A DNA stretch of 9,203 nucleotides. It comes from Actinomycetota bacterium. GTDB lineage: Bacteria > Actinomycetota > Actinomycetes > Streptosporangiales > Streptosporangiaceae. The position numbers and the translations under genes are program-made. Shown here piece after piece: positions 1-5,815 of this stretch (position 1 is its first letter; each line of letters opens with the position of its first letter). The stretch covers positions 1 to 9,203 of the forward strand of contig PLIQ01000662.1 of NCBI GenBank assembly GCA_003140115.1. The letters are read 5' to 3'. The notes below the pieces were generated by a model. The model worked only from the letters and a program-made list of their open reading frames with translations, did no database searches and was not told where the DNA came from.

Positions 1-864
1 GGCGGGGGTGGCGGCGGTGGCGGCGCCACCCAAGTCACCTACGGCGTCGGCGGTGGCGCGGGAACCAACGGATCCGCCGGGGCGGACGGCACCGTGGCCC
101 TCGGCGGGGGCGGCGGCAGCACGGGCGGCGTCGACGGCGGATACGCCGGCGGAGGTGGCGGCGGTGGCCTGTACGGCGGTGGGGGCGGCGGCTCGGCCGG
201 CGTCAACGGCGGAGCCGGCGGCGGAGGTGGCGGCGGCGCCAGCTACGGCCCGCGCGGTACCGCCTTCGATCCCAGCACGCTGGGCGGCAACGGCCGGGTG
301 ACCGTCACCTTCACCCCGCCGCTGCAGGTGACCACGAGCAGCCTGCCCGCCGCGACCGGCGGCGTGCCGTACTCCGCGACGCTGACCGCACACGGCGGGG
401 TCAAGCCCTACACCTGGTCGGTGACCTCCGGGTCGCTGCCGCCCGGCATGACGCTCGACTCCTTCACCGGGGTGATCTCCGGGACCTCGGATGTGACCGG
501 GACCTATCAGTTCATGGTGACGGTGAAGGACTCGGAGTACCCGAGGATGACGGCCAGCGCGGTGCTGTCGATCGCGGTGAGCGGGCCCGTGATCACCGCG
601 GTGCGGCCGGACAACGGCCCCGATTTCGGGGGCACGCCGGTGATGATCACCGGGACGGGCCTGTCCTGCCCGCCGAACGATGGCTCGTGCACGGTGCAGG
701 TGACGTTCGGCGGGCACTCGGCGGAGGTGGAGTGGGCGCACCCGGATCAGATCGCGGTGGTCTCGCCGCCCGGGACGGGGACAGTGACGATAACGGTGAC
801 CGTCGCCGGGGTGTCCAGCCAGGCCACCAACGCTGACCTGTTCGGCTACGGCAGCGGCCTTTAA
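1..864 (+). CDS. Glycine-rich protein with Ig-like and IPT/TIG domains, 3' part
   Basis: This frame is open from the left edge to a TAA stop, so it is the C-terminal 287 residues of a larger protein whose start lies outside the window. Residues 1 to about 82 are almost all Gly with scattered Ser, Ala, Asn and Tyr. They end in a block closing with GNGRVTVTF, which is how actinobacterial glycine-rich surface domains usually finish. Residues about 108-195 look like a putative-Ig (He_PIG) fold, with the signature GxPYSATLTAHGG..PYTWSV..GSLPPGM and GVISGT. Residues about 196-287 look like an IPT/TIG domain (ITAVRPDNGPDFGGTPVMITGTGL...VTFGG). Both folds are typical of secreted or cell-surface proteins. 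No LPXTG sorting motif or C-terminal membrane segment is visible, so it is probably secreted or held non-covalently at the surface. Function and substrate are unknown. It is transcribed towards the L,D-transpeptidase gene and shares a terminator with it. Domain calls are from pattern recognition only. Confidence 0.85.
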   Translation, partial: GGGGGGGGATQVTYGVGGGAGTNGSAGADGTVALGGGGGSTGGVDGGYAGGGGGGGLYGGGGGGSAGVNGGAGGGGGGGASYGPRGTAFDPSTLGGNGRVTVTFTPPLQVTTSSLPAATGGVPYSATLTAHGGVKPYTWSVTSGSLPPGMTLDSFTGVISGTSDVTGTYQFMVTVKDSEYPRMTASAVLSIAVSGPVITAVRPDNGPDFGGTPVMITGTGLSCPPNDGSCTVQVTFGGHSAEVEWAHPDQIAVVSPPGTGTVTITVTVAGVSSQATNADLFGYGSGL

Positions 865-882
865 CAGCGGCGCCTTTTGACA

Positions 883-921
883 GCGGCCAGCCGGGGGGGC
901 GAGTATCCCCCGGCTGGCCGC
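883..921. terminator. Perfect 15-bp hairpin between convergent genes, probable bidirectional terminator
   Basis: The arms at 883-897 and 907-921 are exact reverse complements (15 bp, very GC-rich) around a 9-nt loop. The hairpin lies between the stop of the rightward glycine-rich gene (864) and the stop of the leftward transpeptidase gene (940). There is no long U-tract on either side: CTCTGTGTC follows on the + strand, and a short A-run (from CCTTTTGA at 873-880) follows on the - strand. This is common for actinobacterial terminators. The position and perfect pairing make a two-way terminator the most likely role. Confidence 0.8.
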
Positions 922-939
922 CTCTGTGTCCCGGCGGGC

Positions 940-2292
940 CTACGCGGCGGTCGCGTTGCCGGCCGGAGCGGTGCCCAGCGGCGCGGCCGCGGTCGAGGCT
1001 GGCAGCGTGGCCGGGTTGACGAACGTGCTGCCGCCCGGCCCGGCCTGCACGGCCTCGTGCAGCGCGCTGCCGGCCAGGTATTGCGACCAGCTCAGGAACC
1101 ACTCGGTCCAGCCGTTGTCCCAGGTGCCGCCATGCGGGCTGCCCACGATCGTGATCGGGTCACCGGGTACGGCCAGGTTGTAGTACGTCTGCGCGTCGGC
1201 GGGGGCGAGGTTGACGCAGCCGTGGCTTACGTTCTCGAAGCCCTGTTCACCCACCGACCAGTAGGCGTCGTGGTAGTAGTCCCCGCTGAAGGTGAACCGC
1301 ACCGACCAGGGCACCTCCAGGCTGTACCCGGGGCCGGTCATCAGCACCGGGTTCTCCTTCTCGATGGTCAGGTAGCTCCCGTCGGGGGTGTCGTCACCCG
1401 GCCGGCCGGAGCTGATCGGCCAGTCGTAACGGAGCTTGCCGTTGTAGTAGATCTGCGTGCGGTGCGTCTGGGTGTTCCCGACCGCGATCAGCGATGCGCC
1501 GATGTGGAAGGTCTGGGTCAGGGTGTGGGAGCCGTACACGCCCGGCGCGCCCTGCACGCCGTTGAGGTGCCCCGTGAAGCTGACCGTGGTGCCGGCCGGC
1601 CAGTAGTTACGGGGCCGGAAGTAGGCGCAGGTGGCTGCCATGTTGCAGGGATCGTCCCAGTACCACGCGCCGACCACCGGCGTCGACGTGGCGACCTGCA
1701 GCGATCGCTCCACGGCCGCCTTGTCCGTGATCGGCTGGCTGAAGTACAAGATGATCGGCATCCCCACGCCGTAGGCCTGCCCGGAGCCCTCCAGGATCTC
1801 GGTGCTGAACGTCTGGCCCGGGGTCAGCGTGCGGAACGCGCTGGTCGCGGTGACCGTGCCGCCGTGCCCGGACGCCGTGGCCGTCACCGTATAGGACTGC
1901 GAGACGTCCAGCGCCCACTGGCTGCGCCAGACCGCGCCACCTTGGCTCAGGCTGCCGGCCACCTGGTCGCCGGAGGTACGCACGGCCACGTGGGTCAGCG
2001 TGCCGCCCGCGGCCGTGACCGTGATGCCCGCGGACGGGTCGGCCTGCGCCGCGCCGTTCGCCGGGGTGATCGTTACCCGCGGCATCGCCGCGGCCCTGGT
2101 GGTGGCTCCAGTGCTGGCTTCGGGCCCGGCATGAGCCGCGGCGCTGGCCTGGCTGGTACCGTGCCCGCCGCCCGTGCAGCCCGCGGCCAGCAGGGCCAGT
2201 GCCGCCACGGCGGCGATCCCCGCTGACCGCCTCAGCCACCTGCCCGCCGCGCCACTCCCGCGCCGCGTGGTCATGGTCCGAACGGCCCTCAC
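940..2292 (-). CDS. L,D-transpeptidase (YkuD family) lipoprotein with Ig-like domains
   Basis: The 450-aa product is a predicted extracytoplasmic L,D-transpeptidase that makes 3-3 peptidoglycan cross-links. An N-terminal signal with basic residues (RRSAG) and a hydrophobic stretch ends in LLAAGC at Cys39, a lipobox, so it should be a membrane-anchored lipoprotein. A Ser/Ala/Thr-rich linker follows. Two beta-rich Ig-like segments (about 70-150 and 155-250) precede the YkuD domain (about 255-380). The catalytic motif is SHGCVNL, with nucleophile Cys359, His357 and an upstream His341. A Trp-rich tail (WDNGWTEWFLSWSQYL) matches the C-terminal subdomain of mycobacterial LdtMt2-type enzymes, and a disordered Ala/Thr/Pro tail ends the protein. 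The GTG at 2292 (GGGGAA upstream) and the ATG at 2274 (GAGGG upstream) are both credible starts; the latter gives 444 aa. It lies 55 nt downstream of hypA on the same strand. Whether it is cotranscribed with the hydrogenase genes cannot be seen. A functional link to hydrogenase is not established. Confidence 0.93.
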   Translation of the reverse strand: MRAVRTMTTRRGSGAAGRWLRRSAGIAAVAALALLAAGCTGGGHGTSQASAAAHAGPEASTGATTRAAAMPRVTITPANGAAQADPSAGITVTAAGGTLTHVAVRTSGDQVAGSLSQGGAVWRSQWALDVSQSYTVTATASGHGGTVTATSAFRTLTPGQTFSTEILEGSGQAYGVGMPIILYFSQPITDKAAVERSLQVATSTPVVGAWYWDDPCNMAATCAYFRPRNYWPAGTTVSFTGHLNGVQGAPGVYGSHTLTQTFHIGASLIAVGNTQTHRTQIYYNGKLRYDWPISSGRPGDDTPDGSYLTIEKENPVLMTGPGYSLEVPWSVRFTFSGDYYHDAYWSVGEQGFENVSHGCVNLAPADAQTYYNLAVPGDPITIVGSPHGGTWDNGWTEWFLSWSQYLAGSALHEAVQAGPGGSTFVNPATLPASTAAAPLGTAPAGNATAA

Positions 2293-2347
2293 GTAAGCAC
2301 CGTTCCCCGTAACGACATCTGGTATGCCCGCCGGACGAACGGCGCAG

Positions 2348-2701
2348 TCACACGGGGCGCGGAGCTGGCGCCGCGTACGTGATCGATTCCAGGACCATCT
2401 CGTCGCCGCCGCTGATCTTGGCGTTGTTACTCGCGCAGCGCGGACAGGTGGCCAGCAGGTCCGTGGTCTCGCCGCTGTACTCGCAGTCCGGGCAGTCGAT
2501 GGTGGCCGGCACCGTCACGAGCTTGACGGCGGCGCCGGCCGCCTCGGTTCCCTCAGCCAGCATGCTGAACGCCTGGACCAGGGACTCCTCGTCGACGGCG
2601 TGCCGGACTCCGAACCGGACCCGGACTCCCGTTACCTGCCGACCGCCGGCGCGCTGCCGCACCGCGTCCACCACGCCCTCGCACAAGCCGAATTCGTGCA
2701 T
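2348..2701 (-). CDS. hypA: HypA, hydrogenase nickel-insertion metallochaperone
   Basis: The 117-aa product has the usual HypA length and layout. It begins with MHE, where the N-terminal amine and His2 bind Ni(II). A second half carries the structural zinc site as two CxxC pairs (Cys70/Cys73 and Cys86/Cys89), spaced as in the family. With HypB (not in this window) it delivers Ni to the immature large subunit in the cytoplasm. The start is ATG with GGGAG four bases upstream. It is the last recognisable hydrogenase gene of the operon, 30 nt after the YtxH-like gene. An oddity is the short Ala/Pro tail after the conserved GDEMVLESI segment. Identity is secure, although the substrate hydrogenase is inferred from context. 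Confidence 0.95.
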   Translation of the reverse strand: MHEFGLCEGVVDAVRQRAGGRQVTGVRVRFGVRHAVDEESLVQAFSMLAEGTEAAGAAVKLVTVPATIDCPDCEYSGETTDLLATCPRCASNNAKISGGDEMVLESITYAAPAPRPV

Positions 2702-2731
2702 ACCGCTCCCAGCTGCTCAGACCGTGGGTGA

Positions 2732-3010
2732 TCACGCCGCGCGGCGGGACCGCCGCTCGATGAGCTCGTCCACCACGCTGCCGAAGAGCGCGGCCCGGCT
2801 GCCGCCGTTGGACTTGCCGCCCACGCGCTCCAGGACCGGGCCGGCCGCGGTCTCGAACATGGATATCGCCTCGCTCAGCATCCGCCGGGTTTCCGGGGAG
2901 GCCGCGATCGCCTGAGCCGAGTCGATCGCCTCCTGCAGGCCCTTGCGCCCCTGCCGGGTGCCGATGTAATAGCCGACCGCGAAACCGAGTACAACTTCCA
3001 CGCCCCTCAC
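2732..3010 (-). CDS. YtxH-like small membrane-associated protein
   Basis: The product is 92 aa from a GTG start. Its N-terminus has a short hydrophobic stretch (about residues 4-17) running into GYYIGTRQGRKGLQ. That glycine-patterned membrane segment followed by a basic patch resembles small YtxH-type actinobacterial proteins. The rest is predicted helical (residues 22-60 SAQAIAASPETRRMLSEAIS and on, then FETAAGPVLERVGG), with a basic end (ERRSRRAA). AGGAAGG lies just upstream of the GTG at 3010. A second in-frame GTG at 3001 (residue 4) is an alternative start. It sits 21 nt after the 34-aa membrane peptide and 30 nt before hypA, so it is probably cotranscribed with the hydrogenase. A role in tethering or assembling the hydrogenase at the membrane is inference from position only. 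No catalytic motif is visible. Confidence 0.8.
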   Translation of the reverse strand: MRGVEVVLGFAVGYYIGTRQGRKGLQEAIDSAQAIAASPETRRMLSEAISMFETAAGPVLERVGGKSNGGSRAALFGSVVDELIERRSRRAA

Positions 3011-3031
3011 GTCCTTCCTGGCGTGCGCGGG

Positions 3032-3136
3032 TTACATCTCACGAATTTCGAGGTACCGCTTGATGTCAGGCAGCGAATCCACCACCAGTGCCAGCACCGC
3101 CGCGATGACGATCGCCTTGATCAGCCTGCTCAGCAT
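3032..3136 (-). CDS. 34-aa single-pass membrane peptide (DUF6893-like)
   Basis: This short gene starts at ATG 3136 and stops at TAA 3032. The product begins MLSRLIKAIVIAAVLALVV, one transmembrane helix, followed by a short polar tail with DIKRYLEIREM. The helix plus a D..RY..IR.M ending matches my recollection of the DUF6893 small-protein family of actinobacteria; a profile search was not possible. A near-ideal AAGGAGG eight bases upstream of the ATG strongly supports translation. The gene starts inside the 3' end of the maturation protease gene and overlaps it by 71 nt in another frame. It is 21 nt before the YtxH-like gene. The function is unknown. A small membrane anchor or stabiliser for the hydrogenase is a plausible guess. 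Confidence 0.8.
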   Translation of the reverse strand: MLSRLIKAIVIAAVLALVVDSLPDIKRYLEIREM

Positions 3137-3731
3137 CCTGAGCACCTCCTTCCTCAGTCGGTTTATCCGGATGGGTTAAATCAGCCATGCACCCCTGCTC
3201 GTCCGCTGCTTCCTGCACGTCTGGTTCTTGCACGCCTGGTCCCTGCGCGTCTGGTTCCGGGCCGGCCGCCAGCGCCTGGGCCAGGATCTCCTCCACGGCC
3301 CGGACCGCGTGCGGCAGGGCCTCCAGGACCGGATCGGACAGGCCCATGCCCGCGTCGACCTCGGCGGGCTCGCAAGCCACCACCAGGCTCCGCCCCGGGC
3401 GGCCGCCCAGTGAGGACAGCAGCCCGAAGATCGCGTCCGGGGTCAGGCTGTGCGCGTCGATGAGCGGCTGGGCGTCCGGGCTGGGCAGTTCCACCTCGAG
3501 CACGCTCACCGTGCCCGGTGCCTCACCCCGCGGCGCCGCGTCCACCAGCACGAACAGGTCGTACCCGTCGAGCAGCTCGTAGACCAGGTGGACGCCGCGG
3601 ATACCGTAGTCGCGGATCAGCACTCCAGGCGGCTGCGGGCGCTCGGCGAGCAGCCGGATGACCTCGACGCCGAAGGCGTCGTCGCGCAGGAACACGTTGC
3701 CCACGCCCGCCACCAGGATCCGTCCGGTCAT
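3066..3731 (-). CDS. Hydrogenase maturation endopeptidase (HyaD/HycI family, peptidase M52)
   Basis: The 221-aa protein is predicted to cleave the C-terminal tail of HhyL once Ni is in place. The core (residues 1 to about 150) has the family pattern GVGNVFLRDDAFGVEV near the N-terminus, then VLVDA and DAHSLTP. Asp18, Asp64 and His94 align with the three Ni-sensing ligands of E. coli HybD (Glu16, Asp62, His93). ATG 3731 overlaps the upstream stop as ATGA and has GGAGGG six bases before it, so longer in-frame extensions are rejected. After about residue 155 comes a low-complexity acidic tail unlike typical family members (usually 150-180 aa). It contains a five-residue repeat (EPDAQ/GPGVQ/EPDVQ). 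It also carries a TTA leucine codon at 3177-3179 (residue 185) and runs 71 nt into the next gene in another frame. The core assignment is secure; the role of the tail is unknown. Confidence 0.93.
   Translation of the reverse strand: MTGRILVAGVGNVFLRDDAFGVEVIRLLAERPQPPGVLIRDYGIRGVHLVYELLDGYDLFVLVDAAPRGEAPGTVSVLEVELPSPDAQPLIDAHSLTPDAIFGLLSSLGGRPGRSLVVACEPAEVDAGMGLSDPVLEALPHAVRAVEEILAQALAAGPEPDAQGPGVQEPDVQEAADEQGCMADLTHPDKPTEEGGAQDAEQADQGDRHRGGAGTGGGFAA
3145..3151 (-). promoter_or_regulatory. Strong ribosome binding site for the 34-aa peptide
   Basis: AAGGAGG on the - strand, eight bases before the ATG at 3136, is the best Shine-Dalgarno match in the operon. It lies within the coding sequence of the upstream protease and is the main reason to accept the tiny downstream gene as real. 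Confidence 0.8.
3214..3258 (-). repeat. Three 15-bp tandem repeats in the protease tail
   Basis: Three contiguous 15-bp units (3214-3228, 3229-3243, 3244-3258) read on the + strand as TGCACGTCTGGTTCT and two variants differing at a few positions. They encode EPDAQ, GPGVQ and EPDVQ in the disordered C-terminal tail of the maturation protease. The period is a multiple of three, so copy-number changes would keep frame. Confidence 0.85.
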
Positions 3732-5098
3732 GGGGCACCCTCCGCCTGGCACGGCTCCACCTCGTCGGGCATGAAGTACAGGAACCGCCCGTGCGCGATG
3801 CTCAGGTCCGGGTCGGGGTGATCGGTCAGCGACACGGCCAGGTACGGCTGGTCCTCGATGTCGAGCAGCACGGCCTGGACCTCGGCGATCCGCCCGACCA
3901 GGAACATGTCCTGCGCGTCGGCGCGGCGCGCGCCCGGCCGCAGCCGGACCAGGCTGCCGCGGGCCACCTGCTGGCCGCCGATCAGCACCGAGTCGGTATC
4001 CGGGGACACCGACGCGTCGGCCTCCGGATCCCACCAGGGCACCGCCGGATCGTAGTCGGCCAGCCCCCCGCCGCCCGCGCCGGAGGCGCCAGAGCGCTCC
4101 GCGCCGGAGGCGCCAGGGTGCAGAGCGCCGGAGGCGCCAGAGCGCAGGCCGCGGATGGTGCCGTGCAGCCGTTCCATGGTCGGCGCGTCCATCGACTCGA
4201 CCCGGTCGATCAGCGCGGCGGCCCGGGGGTCGGTGGCCCGGGCCTCGAGCTTTTCCTCGTCCGACAGCGCGAGCGTGCGCAGGGTGAGGATCTCGTCGAT
4301 CTCGGTGCCGTCGTACAGCTCACCCGGGCTCTCCGGGGCCAGTTCCGGGTGGTCGTACAGGATGATCGGCGAGGCCAGCATGACCTGGCGTCCGCCGTCG
4401 GGGTCGGCCAGGACCGGCCAGCAGCCGTGGTTCTGGCACTGCGCCACGGCCGGCTTGGCCCACTCGGGCGGATCGGTCATCGAGATGAACTCGCCGCCGG
4501 TGACGGTCACGATCACGTGCGCGGCGACCAGCGCGGTCGGCAGCGCGTCGTCCCTGACCGCGGGCGCGGGCTCGGCCGCGGACCGGTTCTCCACCCGGAC
4601 CTGGAGCCGGACCGCCCGCCACGGGCCCGGCACCGGGCTGGTGCGCACGCAAACCTGGCCGGCCAGGGGCTCCCGGCGCCGGACCGCGATCCCCGCGTCT
4701 GGTGAGGGTTCCCGGTCTTCCCCGCCGGGGACCGAGAACTCCCTGGCCAGGTCCGAGCCGAGCAGCTCGCCGGGGCCGAAGGTGAACTCGATCTCTCGTT
4801 CCACCGCCTCGTCCCAGGAGCCCGCCGCGCCCTCGGTGCTGCGCCGCTGCACCTGCAGGAACCGCAGGATGACCTGGACGGCGGGCTGCCCGGAGTGCTC
4901 GAGTACCCACTCGGACTGGGTGACGCTGCTCTCCGAGGGGTCGACCGCGGCGTACTCGGGCGCCATCACCACGCCGAACTGCCAGCGGCTGCGGTTCTTC
5001 TGGGACGAGGCCCGGTATGGGTACAGGATGTAGCCCTCGTAGAGGACGGCGTCGGCGATGCGGCGCACCGCGTCGAGGTTCGCGCCCGCGTCGCTCAT
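3728..5098 (-). CDS. Hydrogenase-operon protein of unknown function, 456 aa
   Basis: I do not recognise a characterised family, though similar genes travel with actinobacterial group 1h hydrogenases as far as I recall. The N-terminal region (residues 1-250) is mixed alpha/beta, with LYEGYILYPYRASSQKNRSRWQFGVV near the start and a CQNHGC motif (Cys221, His225, Cys227) that could bind a metal. Residues 255-315 form a charged helical segment (GTEIDEILTLRTLALSDEEKL and onwards). A Gly/Ser/Ala linker at about 319-345 is built of an 8-residue repeat. A compact C-terminal domain (about 353-450) starts with PWWDP and contains RGSLVRLRPG, DMFLVGRIAEV and GRFLYFMPDEVEPC, which suggests a small beta-barrel. 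There is no signal peptide or membrane helix, so it is cytoplasmic. ATG 5098 overlaps the DUF6084 stop as ATGA with GAGG upstream; the same frame stays open further but lacks justification. Its stop overlaps the protease start by 4 nt. Position between structural and maturation genes suggests a role in assembly, as inference. Confidence 0.85.
   Translation of the reverse strand: MSDAGANLDAVRRIADAVLYEGYILYPYRASSQKNRSRWQFGVVMAPEYAAVDPSESSVTQSEWVLEHSGQPAVQVILRFLQVQRRSTEGAAGSWDEAVEREIEFTFGPGELLGSDLAREFSVPGGEDREPSPDAGIAVRRREPLAGQVCVRTSPVPGPWRAVRLQVRVENRSAAEPAPAVRDDALPTALVAAHVIVTVTGGEFISMTDPPEWAKPAVAQCQNHGCWPVLADPDGGRQVMLASPIILYDHPELAPESPGELYDGTEIDEILTLRTLALSDEEKLEARATDPRAAALIDRVESMDAPTMERLHGTIRGLRSGASGALHPGASGAERSGASGAGGGGLADYDPAVPWWDPEADASVSPDTDSVLIGGQQVARGSLVRLRPGARRADAQDMFLVGRIAEVQAVLLDIEDQPYLAVSLTDHPDPDLSIAHGRFLYFMPDEVEPCQAEGAP
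4076..4144 (-). repeat. 24-bp tandem repeat encoding a GASGA linker
   Basis: A 16-bp core, GCGCCGGAGGCGCCAG, recurs at 4077, 4101 and 4125, exactly 24 bp apart. The first and third copies are identical over 20 bp. In the 456-aa protein this gives three 8-residue units of the form [S/P]GASGAxx, a flexible linker between the helical segment and the C-terminal domain. Each core contains the palindrome GGCGCC. The period keeps reading frame. Confidence 0.9.
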
Positions 5099-5814
5099 GG
5101 CTGCCTCGTCTCCGCCGGGTCCTCCGGGTCCGCGCCCGCCAAAGCCTGGGCCCCCGATCCGGTCGGCAGAACGCCCGATTCGGCCTGGCGGGCCTCGGCC
5201 AGCAGGGCCGTCAGGGTGGAGTCCCAGGTAGGCAGGGCGCGCTTGGCCTTGAACGCGGACAGCTCGTCCAGCGTCTCGCGGCTGCAGCGCAGCCACGCGC
5301 TGTTGGGGAAGTGGACGTCCACCAGCTCCCGCCAGATGCTCACCGGCATCCGGTAGGAGGCCTCGGCGCTCCACGGGACGAGCTCGACCGAGAAACTGTC
5401 GCCGTTGGCCACGAAGACGGTCCCGCTGAACAACAGGAGCAGCGGGACCGTGCCGTCGTCCAGCCCGTGCAGGTAACGGGCCGAGGTCACCTCCAGGTCG
5501 TAGGTGACCGGCACCTCCACGTTGGTCTCGGTCACCGCGGTGAACGAGGGGACCATCGTGGTCACCGTGGCGAGCTGGATTGGCTTGACGGTTTCGGCCC
5601 ACCGCGACGGGTCGCCGAACAAGTCGTGCAGCCGCTGCGCCTCGGCCGCGGAGTACCGCCGGCGGTGCGGTTCGATGCGGATCTGGCAGCGCAGCGCGAT
5701 GGCGTGCACCCGCACGCCGGAACGTTCGGTGATGGTCAGCGCGAACGTGAGCGTGGGCGTCGCCGCGTACCGCTCCGCGGTCGCGCCCGTGCAGCCGAAG
5801 ATGAGGTCCGCCAT
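5095..5814 (-). CDS. DUF6084-type hydrogenase-operon protein
   Basis: The 239-aa product matches what I remember as DUF6084, a family of unknown function found next to actinobacterial [NiFe]-hydrogenases; no search could be run. It opens MADLIFGCTGATAERYAATPT, then FALTITERSGVRVHAIALRCQIRIEPHRR with alternating hydrophobic residues, suggesting a beta-sandwich. A loop YSAAEAQRLHDLFGDPSRWAET follows, then further strands (VEVPVTYDLEVTSARYLHGL, and VPLLLLFSGTVFV with VELVPW). The C-terminal part has SIWRELVDVHFPNSAWLRCSRETLDELSAFK and an acidic, Pro-rich tail. No signal peptide, membrane helix or clustered metal-binding cysteines are seen, so it is probably cytoplasmic. ATG 5814 follows the DUF5947 stop by one base, with GAGAGGG upstream. 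The stop overlaps the next start as ATGA, so translation is coupled on both sides. A structural or chaperone role in hydrogenase assembly is a guess from context. Confidence 0.87.
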   Translation of the reverse strand: MADLIFGCTGATAERYAATPTLTFALTITERSGVRVHAIALRCQIRIEPHRRRYSAAEAQRLHDLFGDPSRWAETVKPIQLATVTTMVPSFTAVTETNVEVPVTYDLEVTSARYLHGLDDGTVPLLLLFSGTVFVANGDSFSVELVPWSAEASYRMPVSIWRELVDVHFPNSAWLRCSRETLDELSAFKAKRALPTWDSTLTALLAEARQAESGVLPTGSGAQALAGADPEDPAETRQP

Positions 5815-5815
5815 C

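Noticed and set aside
1..246. Glycine-coding GGC/GGT repeats as a CRISPR-like or satellite array
   Set aside because: The repetition follows the codon frame of a Gly-rich protein with no regular unit or spacers.
877..2226. A 449-codon open frame on the + strand
   Set aside because: It is antisense to the L,D-transpeptidase and crosses the terminator hairpin; its composition is Arg/Gly/Val-rich with no domain.
2329..2344. Small inverted repeat (CGCCG, 6-nt loop, CGGCG) between hypA and the transpeptidase gene
   Set aside because: A five-base stem is expected by chance at this GC content and is too weak to call as a terminator.
3732..4034. N-terminal extension of the maturation protease
   Set aside because: The protein core begins at MTGRILVAGVGN, where the family starts. 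ATG 3731 has GGAGGG upstream and an ATGA overlap; the extension overlaps the 456-aa gene.
5099..5602. N-terminal extension of the 456-aa protein in the same frame
   Set aside because: The extension is a shadow of the DUF6084-like gene, with Arg/Gly-rich composition. The ATG at 5098 has a 4-nt overlap with the upstream stop and a recognisable RBS.
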